The notes under the pieces are model-generated. The model saw only the letters and a list, made by a program, of their open reading frames with translations, was not told the origin of the DNA and did not search any database. From an uncultured Arthrobacter sp. (GTDB taxonomy: Bacteria > Actinomycetota > Actinomycetes > Actinomycetales > Micrococcaceae): DNA of 28,267 nucleotides. This document shows positions 15,003-22,299 of this stretch, piece after piece. Numbering within the stretch: the first letter of the stretch is position 1; the number at the start of each line of letters is the position of its first letter. Both the position numbers and the translations under genes were made by a program. The stretch lies in NCBI GenBank assembly GCA_937873245.1, contig CALMVY010000390.1, positions 1 to 28,267 on the forward strand, read 5' to 3'.

Positions 15003-15740
15003 ATGAGCGGGACCGCACCGATCCGTATCCTGCTGGTGGACGACCAGCCGCTCCTGAGAATGGGCTTCCGCCTGATCCTGGAGGGCGAGGATGATTTGAA
15101 GATTGTGGGCGAGGCGTCCGACGGTGCCGAGGCGGTCCGCCAGGTCCGGCACCTCGCGCCCGACGTCGTGCTGATGGATGTGCGGATGCCGGTGCTGGAC
15201 GGAATCGAGGCCACACGGGCCCTCACCGCCGCCCGCGCCCGCGCGAAGGTCATTATCCTGACCACCTTTGACCTCGACGAATACGCCTTCGCCGGGCTCC
15301 AGGCCGGGGCCTCGGCCTTCCTGCTCAAAGACGTGGCGCCCGCCGAACTGATCAGCGCGGTCAGGGTGGTGGCCAGCGGCGACGCCGTGGTGGCGCCGCG
15401 CATCACCAGGCGGCTGCTGGAAACGTATGTCCGGGAAGGCGGGACGGGTGCGGCAATGTCGGCCGGCGCCCCGGACCAGCAGTCCACCGCATCCGCCGGG
15501 GTCCGGCCGGCCGGCGATCCGCTGCTGGAGGACCTGACCCCGCGCGAGACCGAGATGCTCGGAGCGATGGCCGAGGGGCTCTCCAACGCCGAGATCGCGC
15601 ACCGGTACTTCCTCTCCGAGGCCACCGTGAAAACGCACGTGCGCCGCATCCTCACCAAGCTGCACCTGCGCGACCGGGTCCAGGCCGTGGTGTACGCGTA
15701 CGAGACCGGCCTGGTGGTGCCCAGCAATCCGGACTACTGA
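15003..15740 (+). CDS. NarL/FixJ-family response regulator
   Basis: I chose the ATG at 15003 (245 aa) because AAGGGGA precedes it by 4 nt; an in-frame ATG at 14985, overlapping the kinase stop, is possible. The receiver domain (about 6-122) has the acidic pair DD in LLVDDQP, the phospho-acceptor Asp59 (VVLMDVRMP), Thr in ILTTF and Lys in LLKD. A flexible Ala/Gly linker (about 145-175) leads to a LuxR-type helix-turn-helix, LTPRETEMLGAMAEGLSNAEIAHRYFLSEATVKTHVRRILTKL in family order. It is the partner of the upstream kinase and probably regulates the ABC genes, perhaps through the 11-nt spaced CCCTGA repeats. Confidence 0.92.
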   Translation: MSGTAPIRILLVDDQPLLRMGFRLILEGEDDLKIVGEASDGAEAVRQVRHLAPDVVLMDVRMPVLDGIEATRALTAARARAKVIILTTFDLDEYAFAGLQAGASAFLLKDVAPAELISAVRVVASGDAVVAPRITRRLLETYVREGGTGAAMSAGAPDQQSTASAGVRPAGDPLLEDLTPRETEMLGAMAEGLSNAEIAHRYFLSEATVKTHVRRILTKLHLRDRVQAVVYAYETGLVVPSNPDY

Positions 15741-15809
15741 TTCCGGCCCGGTGAGGGCAGCCCGCCCGCGCGGAGAGCCTGAAGGAGTGGTTTCAAACAC
15801 ATTTCCGAA

Positions 15810-15824
15810 TTGCCTGTGAGGCAA
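15810..15824. promoter_or_regulatory. Inverted repeat TTGCCT-GTG-AGGCAA upstream of the permease
   Basis: A perfect 6-bp dyad with a 3-nt centre lies in the 263-nt gap between the response regulator and the amino acid permease. It could be a regulator site or part of a hairpin; no U-run follows. The gap also holds TAGGGT (15922-15927), a possible -10 for the permease. No gene is visible there. Confidence 0.35.
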
Positions 15825-16003
15825 CTCCCATTGCTTCCTAGGCCCCGTTTCTGGAGCTGTGCCCGGCTTAGCCACGCGTCATTTGTGGGATTGCACAGAA
15901 CGGCAGGTTCCCCGCCCGGTCTAGGGTGAAACGTCAATGTGGTCCGCCACACAACTTTTTACGATCCACCCGCGGACCGAACAATCCAGAAGGACGGCGC
16001 TTC

Positions 16004-17476
16004 ATGCAGGCTGACCCACAGCTCTCCAAATCCCTGAAACCCCGGCATCTGTCCATGATCGCCATCGCCGGCGTGATTGGCGCCGGGCTGTTCGTCGGCT
16101 CCGGCGCGGCGATCCAGCAGGCCGGCCCCGGCATCCTGGTCGCCTACGCGGCGGCGGGCCTCGTCGTCATCCTGGTCATGCGGATGCTGGGTGAGATGGC
16201 TGCGGCCAACCCGGAAACAGGGTCGTTCTCGACCTATGCGGACAAGGCCCTGGGCCGCTGGGCAGGGTTCAGCATCGGCTGGCTGTACGCCTGGTTCTGG
16301 ATCATTGTGCTGGGCATCGAGGCCACCGCCGGTGCGGCGATCATGCACCGCTGGGTCCCGGGGATCGACCAATGGGTCTGGGCGCTGCTCCTGATGGTGC
16401 TGCTGACCCTGACCAACCTGGGTTCGGTGAAGTCCTTTGGTGAGTTCGAGTTCTGGTTCGCGTCCATCAAGGTCGCGGCGATCGTGCTGTTCCTGCTTTT
16501 CGGCGCCGCGGCGATCCTGGGTTTCATCCCGGGCGTCCCTGCCCCCGGCGTGAGCAACCTGCTGGAAAACGGCGGCTTCATGCCCAACGGTCCCGGCGCC
16601 GTGCTGGCGGGCATCCTCGTGGTTGTCTTCTCGTTCTTCGGTGCCGAAATCGCCACCATTGCCGCCGGTGAATCCGAGAACCCCGTCGACGCGGTCAAGA
16701 AGGCCGTGAAGTCGACCGTCTGGCGCATCCTCGTCTTCTACATCGGCTCCATCGCGATCGTGGTCACGCTCCTGCCCTGGAACTCCGCTTCCGTGGCCAA
16801 GAGCCCGTACGTTGCCGTGATCGAGCTGTACGGCATCCCCGGCGCCGGCACCATCATGGACATTGTGGTGCTGACCTCCGTGCTGTCCTGCCTCAACTCG
16901 GGCCTGTACACCGCCAGCCGGATGCTGTTCTCCCTCTCGCGCCGCGGCGACGCGCCGCGGTCCTGGATGCGGATCTCCAAGCGTGGCGTTCCCGCCGCTG
17001 CCGTCCTGGCCTCCACCGTGGTGGGCTTCATCACCGTCGGCCTGAACTACATCGCCCCGGACACCGTATTCCTGTTCCTGGTCAACACCTCAGGCGCCAT
17101 CGCCCTGTTCGTGTGGCTCGTGATCGCCGGCTCGCAGCTGATCCTGCGCCGCCGCATGGGCGCCGCGGCCAAGAACCTCCAGCTCAAGATGTGGCTCTTC
17201 CCCTACCTGACCTGGGTGGCGATCGTCAGCATCGTCGCGCTGCTGGTCGGCATGGTGGTCCTGGAGTCCACCCGCGAGTCCCTGCTGCTCTCCCTGGCCC
17301 TCGCCGCCGTCGTGGTCGGTGTCGGCCTGTGGCGGTACCGCGGGAACGGCAGGAATACGCCGGCACTTGCCGACGGCGGGACCAAGACAGGGGCGACCAA
17401 GACCGGGGCGCCGGGCGAGGCCTCTGCGGAAGCGCCGGCCGAAGACGCCACAGTGGGTGCCGGCCCGGCGTCGTAG
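16004..17476 (+). CDS. Amino acid permease (APC family, GabP/AnsP/AroP-like)
   Basis: This 490-aa transporter has about 12 membrane segments. The first is preceded by KPRHLSMIAIAGVIGAGLFVGSG, the conserved substrate-binding start of the amino acid transporter family. Other family marks are GEMAAANPETGSFSTYADKALGRWAGFSIGW in order and FSFFGAEIATIAAGESENP (about 215-235), followed by the STVWRI and YTASRMLFSLSRRGDAP blocks. It resembles GABA permeases most, but substrate cannot be fixed. The C-terminal tail is Ala/Thr/Gly-rich and disordered. I chose the ATG at 16004, with AGAAGGA 8 nt upstream; an upstream ATG at 15926 has no ribosome site and adds unconserved sequence. It appears monocistronic. 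Confidence 0.9.
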   Translation: MQADPQLSKSLKPRHLSMIAIAGVIGAGLFVGSGAAIQQAGPGILVAYAAAGLVVILVMRMLGEMAAANPETGSFSTYADKALGRWAGFSIGWLYAWFWIIVLGIEATAGAAIMHRWVPGIDQWVWALLLMVLLTLTNLGSVKSFGEFEFWFASIKVAAIVLFLLFGAAAILGFIPGVPAPGVSNLLENGGFMPNGPGAVLAGILVVVFSFFGAEIATIAAGESENPVDAVKKAVKSTVWRILVFYIGSIAIVVTLLPWNSASVAKSPYVAVIELYGIPGAGTIMDIVVLTSVLSCLNSGLYTASRMLFSLSRRGDAPRSWMRISKRGVPAAAVLASTVVGFITVGLNYIAPDTVFLFLVNTSGAIALFVWLVIAGSQLILRRRMGAAAKNLQLKMWLFPYLTWVAIVSIVALLVGMVVLESTRESLLLSLALAAVVVGVGLWRYRGNGRNTPALADGGTKTGATKTGAPGEASAEAPAEDATVGAGPAS

Positions 17477-17521
17477 CTTCTGCGGACGGACCATGGGCGC
17501 GGCAACGTCCAGGGACCCCAT

Positions 17522-17753
17522 GGGACATGCCCAGTCCAGCCCCGGGGCGTTGGACATGGTGCCACTATGTCCACCGGGCTCGACCAAGGCAGGGCATGTC
17601 CCGCGGGAAGGCGGGACATGTCCAGTCCTGGGTGCGCAGCCAGAGTTCATCGGTTCGTCCGCACCACGGGACATGCCCAGTCCTGGGCCTCTGCGTTGGA
17701 CAGGGTGCCACTATGTCCATTCGGCGCGGTGAGGGGAGGGCATGTCCCGCGGG
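17522..17753. repeat. Duplicated nested-palindrome element (86-nt units, 146-nt period)
   Basis: Two units, 17522-17607 and 17668-17753, have the same plan. The left arm GGGACATGCCC (followed by AGTCC) pairs with the right arm GGGCATGTCCC (followed by GCGGG). Inside sits a second dyad, TGGACA...TGTCCA, around a conserved GGTGCCACTA centre (17551-17573 and 17697-17719). Left arm, centre and right arm are all offset by exactly 146 nt. A third, lone left arm (GGGACATGTCCAGTCC, 17613-17628) lies between the units. The sequence between conserved blocks has diverged. The whole 17477-17844 gap holds no gene; short frames open on both strands only reflect the repeats. Confidence 0.8.
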
Positions 17754-17844
17754 CAACCGGCGCACGGACTGCTCCGCCTCCAGCCACAGCCACCTCACAG
17801 GAGGGCCCTAGCCAGGGCATAGTGCGCCCGGGTTCCATGGACGC

Positions 17845-18732
17845 ATGACCTCAAACCCGGGGCGGCCGCACGAGCCGCACCCCAACCACGACCGCGGCCT
17901 CGAATTCGACCTCTCCACCCTCATGAGCCGCCGCTCGCTGGGCATGTTCCTCGGTGCCGGCACCGCCGCCGCCCTCGCAGCATGCACCCCGGGCGGATCC
18001 ACTCCTGCGGCCACGGCGGGGTCGACGCCGGCAGCCTCCGGCAGCGCGGCGGCCACGAGCACGCCCTCCGCCTCGCCCGCGCTGACCCGGGCGATCGCCG
18101 AGTGCGGCGTGGAAATCCCCCAGGAGACCGCCGGACCGTATCCCGGCGACGGCTCCAACGGCCCAAACGTCCTGGCGGCCTCGGGCGTGGTCCGCCAGGA
18201 CATCACCTCCAGCTTCGGCACCTCCACCACCACGGCCGACGGCGTTCCGCTCGCCGTCACGCTGACCCTGCTCGACAATGCCGATGGCTGCGCGCCCCTG
18301 GCCGGGGCCGCCGTATACGCGTGGCACTGCGACAAGGACGGCAAATATTCCATGTACGACGCCGGGCTGAAGAACGAGAACTTCCTCCGCGGCGTGCAGG
18401 AGGCCGACGCCAACGGCCAGGTCACCTTCCGGACCATCTTCCCCGGCGCGTACAGCGGCCGCTGGCCGCACATCCACTTCGAAGTCTTCGAGTCCATGGA
18501 CAACGTGACGGCGGCCGGTCAGGTTCTCGCGGTGTCACAGATCGCGCTGACGGACGCCGCGTGCAGGGACGTCTACGCCTCCGCGGGCTACGAAACCAGC
18601 GCACGGAACTTCCCCCGCACCACGCTGAAGTCGGACAATGTGTTCGGAGAGGACGGCGGCATCCACCAGCTCGCCACGATGACCGGATCGGTGTCCGGCG
18701 GGTACACGGCCGGGCTCAACGTCACCGTCTAG
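17845..18732 (+). CDS. Exported intradiol ring-cleavage dioxygenase-like lipoprotein
   Basis: A 295-aa protein. Residues 27-47 look like a twin-arginine signal (SRRSLGMFLGAG, then LAAC), so Cys47 may be lipidated after Tat export. A Ser/Thr/Ala/Pro linker follows (50-78). The catalytic part matches protocatechuate/catechol intradiol dioxygenases: ETAGPYP (94-100), AWHCDKDGKYS with Tyr168, FPGAYSGRWPHIHF with Tyr203, His209 and His211. These four are the expected Fe(III) ligands, so the site looks complete. Cytoplasmic members open aromatic rings; exported ones are less well characterised and may act on lignin-derived or other catechols outside the cell. No ring-cleavage pathway genes are nearby. 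No clear ribosome site precedes the ATG. Confidence 0.85.
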   Translation: MTSNPGRPHEPHPNHDRGLEFDLSTLMSRRSLGMFLGAGTAAALAACTPGGSTPAATAGSTPAASGSAAATSTPSASPALTRAIAECGVEIPQETAGPYPGDGSNGPNVLAASGVVRQDITSSFGTSTTTADGVPLAVTLTLLDNADGCAPLAGAAVYAWHCDKDGKYSMYDAGLKNENFLRGVQEADANGQVTFRTIFPGAYSGRWPHIHFEVFESMDNVTAAGQVLAVSQIALTDAACRDVYASAGYETSARNFPRTTLKSDNVFGEDGGIHQLATMTGSVSGGYTAGLNVTV

Positions 18733-18759
18733 AAGCCCATCCGGCCAGCGGTACGGCGC

Positions 18760-18765
18760 TAGACT
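18760..18765 (+). promoter_or_regulatory. Candidate -10 of the aminopeptidase gene, leaderless spacing
   Basis: TAGACT ends 7 nt before the ATG at 18773. The GGAG between them is only 2 nt from the ATG, too close to act as a normal Shine-Dalgarno, so a leaderless mRNA is more likely. Confidence 0.45.
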
Positions 18766-18772
18766 CGGAGCC

Positions 18773-20083
18773 ATGCCTTCACAGCCCAACGCCGCAGCCC
18801 ACATCCAGGACCTCGGCGCATACGTCACCGCGTCGCCGTCGAGCTTCCATGCCGTCCACGAGGCCGCCCGCCGGCTCGACGAGGCAGGATTCACCGCCCT
18901 CGATGAACTGCAGCCGTGGGACACGGCCGACGGCGGCGGGAAGTTCTACATGGTCCGCGACGGTGCGATCATCGCCTGGGTGACGCCGGCGTCGGCCGGT
19001 CCCACCACCGGTTTCCACGTCCTGGGTGCCCACACCGATTCGCCGTCGTTCAAGCTCAAGCCCAAGCCCACCACGGGCAAGTTCGGCTGGCTGCAGGCCG
19101 GCGTCGAAATCTATGGCGGCCCGCTGCTCAACTCCTGGCTGGACCGCGAACTGCAGCTCGCCGGACGGCTGGTGATGCGGGATGGCACCCAGCACCTCAC
19201 CGCCACCGGGCCGCTGCTGCGGTTCCCGCAGCTGGCCATCCACCTGGACCGCGCCGTGAACGAGGGGCTGGCCCTGGACAAGCAGCAGCACATGAACCCG
19301 GTCTACGGGCTCGGGGATCCGGCGGGCGAGGACCTGCTGGGGCTGCTGGCGGACCGGGTTGCCGGGGAGGACGTGGACGCTGCGCAGATCGGCGGCTACG
19401 ACGTCGTCATCGCCGACACCCAGGCCCCGGCCGTGTTCGGCGCGAAGGGCGAGTTCTTCGCCTCCGGCCGGCTGGACAACCTTTCGGCAACCCATGCCGG
19501 GCTCGCCGCGCTGATCAACCACGCCGCCGCGCCGCTGCCGGCCGGGGCGCCGATTGCCGTGCTGGCGGCGTTCGACCACGAGGAGATCGGCTCCGCCTCC
19601 CGTTCCGGCGCGAGCGGACCCGTCCTCGAGGACGTGCTGGTGCGTATTTCCGACGGTCTGGGGGCCTCGGCGAGCCAGCGGCGGCAGGCCTTCGCGGCGT
19701 CGTTCTGTGTGTCCGCCGACGCCGGGCACGCCGTCCACCCCAACTATGCCGAGCGGCACGATCCGGCCAACCGGCCGGTGCTCAACGGCGGGCCGCTGCT
19801 GAAGATCAACGCCAACCAGCGTTACGCCACGGACGCCACCGGCGCCGCCCTCTGGGCGCGGCTGTGCGCGGACGCCGGCATCCCGTACCAGGAGTTCGTC
19901 TCCAACAATGTGATGCCCTGCGGCTCGACGATCGGTCCGCTGACCGCCACCCGCCTCGGCATCCGGACGGTCGACGTCGGCGTGCCCCTGCTCTCGATGC
20001 ACTCTGCCCGTGAACTCTGCGGCGTCGAGGACCCGTACCGGCTCGCGAAGGTGACGGAACTGTTCTTCCGTACGGCGGCGTAG
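18773..20083 (+). CDS. M18-family aspartyl/general aminopeptidase
   Basis: A 436-aa cytoplasmic metallo-aminopeptidase of family M18, which removes N-terminal residues, typically acidic ones, from peptides and normally forms a dodecamer. The di-zinc ligands and catalytic residues are all visible: His87 (GAHTDSP), Asp235 (GRLDNLS), Glu270/Glu271 (FDHEEIGS), Asp316 (SADAGHAVHP) and His410 (LLSMHSARE). Length is normal. It begins 40 nt after the dioxygenase gene but has its own -10-like TAGACT at leaderless spacing, so it may be transcribed separately. It converges on the polysaccharide operon. Confidence 0.93.
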   Translation: MPSQPNAAAHIQDLGAYVTASPSSFHAVHEAARRLDEAGFTALDELQPWDTADGGGKFYMVRDGAIIAWVTPASAGPTTGFHVLGAHTDSPSFKLKPKPTTGKFGWLQAGVEIYGGPLLNSWLDRELQLAGRLVMRDGTQHLTATGPLLRFPQLAIHLDRAVNEGLALDKQQHMNPVYGLGDPAGEDLLGLLADRVAGEDVDAAQIGGYDVVIADTQAPAVFGAKGEFFASGRLDNLSATHAGLAALINHAAAPLPAGAPIAVLAAFDHEEIGSASRSGASGPVLEDVLVRISDGLGASASQRRQAFAASFCVSADAGHAVHPNYAERHDPANRPVLNGGPLLKINANQRYATDATGAALWARLCADAGIPYQEFVSNNVMPCGSTIGPLTATRLGIRTVDVGVPLLSMHSARELCGVEDPYRLAKVTELFFRTAA

Positions 20084-20099
20084 CAGCTACCGGGCTTAC

Positions 20100-20237
20100 C
20101 TACCGCGGGCGCTGACGAACTCGGCGAATGACGAGCATGCCGCCGACGGCGTCCAGCGTCAGGCGAGGGATCATGGCGAGCCGTCTCCACAAGAAATGGA
20201 TCTGGAGGGCCACTCCTCTTCGTTCGGACCTGCTCAC
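20100..20237 (-). CDS. Possible 45-aa basic protein at the end of the polysaccharide operon
   Basis: A GTG at 20237 overlaps the stop codon of the rhamnosyltransferase-like gene (GTGA), the same 4-nt arrangement as at the three junctions upstream. The frame runs 45 codons to TAG at 20100. From about codon 10 on, third positions are strongly G/C, as in real genes here. The product is Arg-rich (HFLWRRLAMIP, then LTLDAVGG, then MLVIRRVRQRPR), with a short hydrophobic stretch in the middle. I do not recognise it. It may be a genuine small protein or the remnant of a longer, truncated gene. No good Shine-Dalgarno is seen; coupling would have to come from the overlap. Confidence 0.4.
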   Translation of the reverse strand: MSRSERRGVALQIHFLWRRLAMIPRLTLDAVGGMLVIRRVRQRPR

Positions 20238-21157
20238 GGTTCGACATTCCGTCGCCGCTCAGTGCGGAACGCCCACTGAGTTTTGAGCCGGTCGAGACCA
20301 TCCTTGCCAACCACTGTCATGGCCGTTTTCTTCAGCAGGGATCGGCCCGAATCCAGTGCGACTCGGCGCGGCCTCTCCAGCGCGACGTCCCGCATGAGGT
20401 CCAGCCGGCCGACGTCATCGATGCCGTCTAACAGACTTCCGAACGCATCGAGATACGGGCCAGGAGCTACGCGCTTGCCGCGGATCCTGTTGCTGACGTT
20501 TGAGTCGTGAACGACCTGAAGCCATGCCGGAGAGCCGGCGAGCTCCCTGACGTTCATCGACTGTCCCAGCAGGTTATGCCAATCGGACCAGCACGTCCGG
20601 GCGGCCTCCCATCCTTCCCGGACCGAGCAGAAGGCGTTTGAGCGGTCCCGGCGGAGGTAAAGGGCGCTGCCGCTCGTTATCAGGCCGTTGGTCAGGTAGA
20701 GCGCCGAACGGGTTCCGTCGCTTCCGGCAGCCTGCAGACGTTCGACAAAGTCTGCTGCGAGGCCGTCGTCATTGTCCAGGTTGGTGGTCAGGAGCTCCCG
20801 GTGGTTTGCTCCGGAAACTGAGCGCAGGTCCTCAAGAAGTTCGCTGCGGCCGACCTCGGCCCGGTAGATGGGCGTGAAGGTCCCGCGGTTGAGATCGTCC
20901 ATCACGCTGACCAGCCAATCGGGGCTTTGTGGGTCGAGATAGATGATCCACTTGAAATTCTGGCGGGTCTGTCGCAGCACCGAGGGAAGGCAGAACCGGC
21001 GGAACAACTCGACCCGAGCACGCAACCAGCCATCCTTCGCCCGCACAATGCTCTCGGCACCTGCCGATGGGAGGTTGAACCGGGTCAGCAGGACGTGGTC
21101 GACGTCGGCACTGCTTCGATCGCTTGCCAGCGGGCGGAAGGTGCGGGGTTGGCTCAT
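20234..21157 (-). CDS. Putative rhamnosyltransferase-like glycosyltransferase
   Basis: A 307-aa protein resembling the family annotated as putative rhamnosyl transferase (PF11316 type). It has VLLTRFNLPS (22-31), the segment WLRARVELFRRFCLPSVLRQT (44-64), NFKWIIYLDPQSP, and a likely metal/nucleotide-binding acidic cluster TTNLDNDDGL (Asp128, Asp130, Asp131). The sugar transferred cannot be read from the sequence. The ATG at 21157 overlaps the stop of the upstream glycosyltransferase gene by 4 nt and has AAGGAG at good spacing. The C-terminus is basic (FRTERRRNVEP), suggesting contact with the membrane or its lipid-linked substrate. Confidence 0.78.
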   Translation of the reverse strand: MSQPRTFRPLASDRSSADVDHVLLTRFNLPSAGAESIVRAKDGWLRARVELFRRFCLPSVLRQTRQNFKWIIYLDPQSPDWLVSVMDDLNRGTFTPIYRAEVGRSELLEDLRSVSGANHRELLTTNLDNDDGLAADFVERLQAAGSDGTRSALYLTNGLITSGSALYLRRDRSNAFCSVREGWEAARTCWSDWHNLLGQSMNVRELAGSPAWLQVVHDSNVSNRIRGKRVAPGPYLDAFGSLLDGIDDVGRLDLMRDVALERPRRVALDSGRSLLKKTAMTVVGKDGLDRLKTQWAFRTERRRNVEP

Positions 21158-22299
21158 GGCTTGGCTCCTTGTATCGTCCGGAGAATTTGGGCCGCCCTGA
21201 CGTGCCAGGTGTGCAGGGCGGCGACGTCGCGCCGCTTGGGCCCGAGGCCAGCCTCGTCCGGGCTGTCGAGGATCCTCCGGACCTGGTTGGCGAACTCGAC
21301 AGGGTCGGATCCGATGGCGACAAATTCGGTGTTGAGCCAGCGGACTGCCGGCAGGTCGCTCGCCACGACCGGCACTCCGGATGCGAGATACTCCAAAGTC
21401 TTGAGCGGAAAGCTTGAGCGGTTGAACGCCGTGTCCGCATAGGGGGTCAACCCCACACCGATCTCAGCCAGGTGCGGAGCCAGCTCCCGGGAAGGGAGCT
21501 CGCCGAGCCAGGTCACGTTGGGTGCGGCAAGGAAGGCATCGAGCCGCCTCCCGGTCTCCGCGTCGTGCTCGGTGCGGGGACCGATCACGAGGAGTGGGAT
21601 TCCGGCGTCCTGAACGGCTTCGAGAAGCTGCATATCCAATCGCTCATTCAGCTGTCCGATGAGGCCGGCATTCCGGCGGCGCGGCGTGCCGTCGTCCCCG
21701 CGGGCCGGAAGATCGCATCCATTCGGGATCAGGACGACGGAAGCATCCGCGCCGGGGGTCCCCTCCAGGACTGAAGCAAGATGCGGGGAGACCGTCGCAC
21801 ACACGTCGGCCGCTCGCAGATTGTCCGTCAGCCTGCGTTGCACCATCCGGCGGGACAAGTTCATGAGTTCGGCTCCCGCAACCCAGTCGTCGGTGACGTA
21901 CAAGAGCTTCGTTCCCGCGACTCCCGCGGGAAAGCTGCTGATCGGCGAGGAGAGAAGAGTCGCGAAGGGGTGCAACTGGCGCCGTCGGAGTGTTGTCTTG
22001 ATGGCACGGGCCAGCAGGACCCTTGCAACGGAAGACCCGAAGCGGGCAAATCCGGGGACCGACAGGGAACGCACCCGAGTGATACCAGGTGCCACCTCCA
22101 TGACTTCGACAGTTCGTAGCCCCAGTCCCGACCCGCGTCGACCGGCCCGATGGAAGGGAAGCGGGGGGTCGATCCATAGGACCGGGACGTGAACAGCCAA
22201 CGCCATGGCCAGCCGGTAGTCGGTTCCGTGCACGTCATCCCAGCGGCACCCCGGGATGTACAGGAGCGTCTCCTGCCCCGCCGCCCGCCGCGGCTTCAT
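21154..22299 (-). CDS. GT4-type glycosyltransferase
   Basis: A 381-aa protein with a GT-B fold plan. The N-terminal half has ETLLYIPGCRWDDVHGTDYRL (9-29) and a YVTDDW motif, and the C-terminal half holds the donor-binding motifs LIPNGCD, IGQLNERLD, LTPYADTAFNRSSFPLKTLEYLASGVPVVAS in order. The last is the EX7E-like region of GT4 enzymes. It should add a sugar from a nucleotide donor to a lipid-linked acceptor on the inner membrane face. Start and stop both lie in ATGA overlaps with its neighbours. No strong ribosome site precedes the start, so translation probably depends on coupling. Confidence 0.82.
   Translation of the reverse strand: MKPRRAAGQETLLYIPGCRWDDVHGTDYRLAMALAVHVPVLWIDPPLPFHRAGRRGSGLGLRTVEVMEVAPGITRVRSLSVPGFARFGSSVARVLLARAIKTTLRRRQLHPFATLLSSPISSFPAGVAGTKLLYVTDDWVAGAELMNLSRRMVQRRLTDNLRAADVCATVSPHLASVLEGTPGADASVVLIPNGCDLPARGDDGTPRRRNAGLIGQLNERLDMQLLEAVQDAGIPLLVIGPRTEHDAETGRRLDAFLAAPNVTWLGELPSRELAPHLAEIGVGLTPYADTAFNRSSFPLKTLEYLASGVPVVASDLPAVRWLNTEFVAIGSDPVEFANQVRRILDSPDEAGLGPKRRDVAALHTWHVRAAQILRTIQGAKP

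Noticed and set aside
17522..17753. CRISPR array
   Set aside because: Only two full units, each with internal dyads longer than a CRISPR repeat, no regular spacers and no cas genes in the window.
17203..17838. Several overlapping frames on both strands across the palindromic repeat region
   Set aside because: Their products repeat the same short text (such as PAGHALP and DIVAPCPT) because they translate the repeat units. Frames open on both strands at once reflect the palindromes, not coding.
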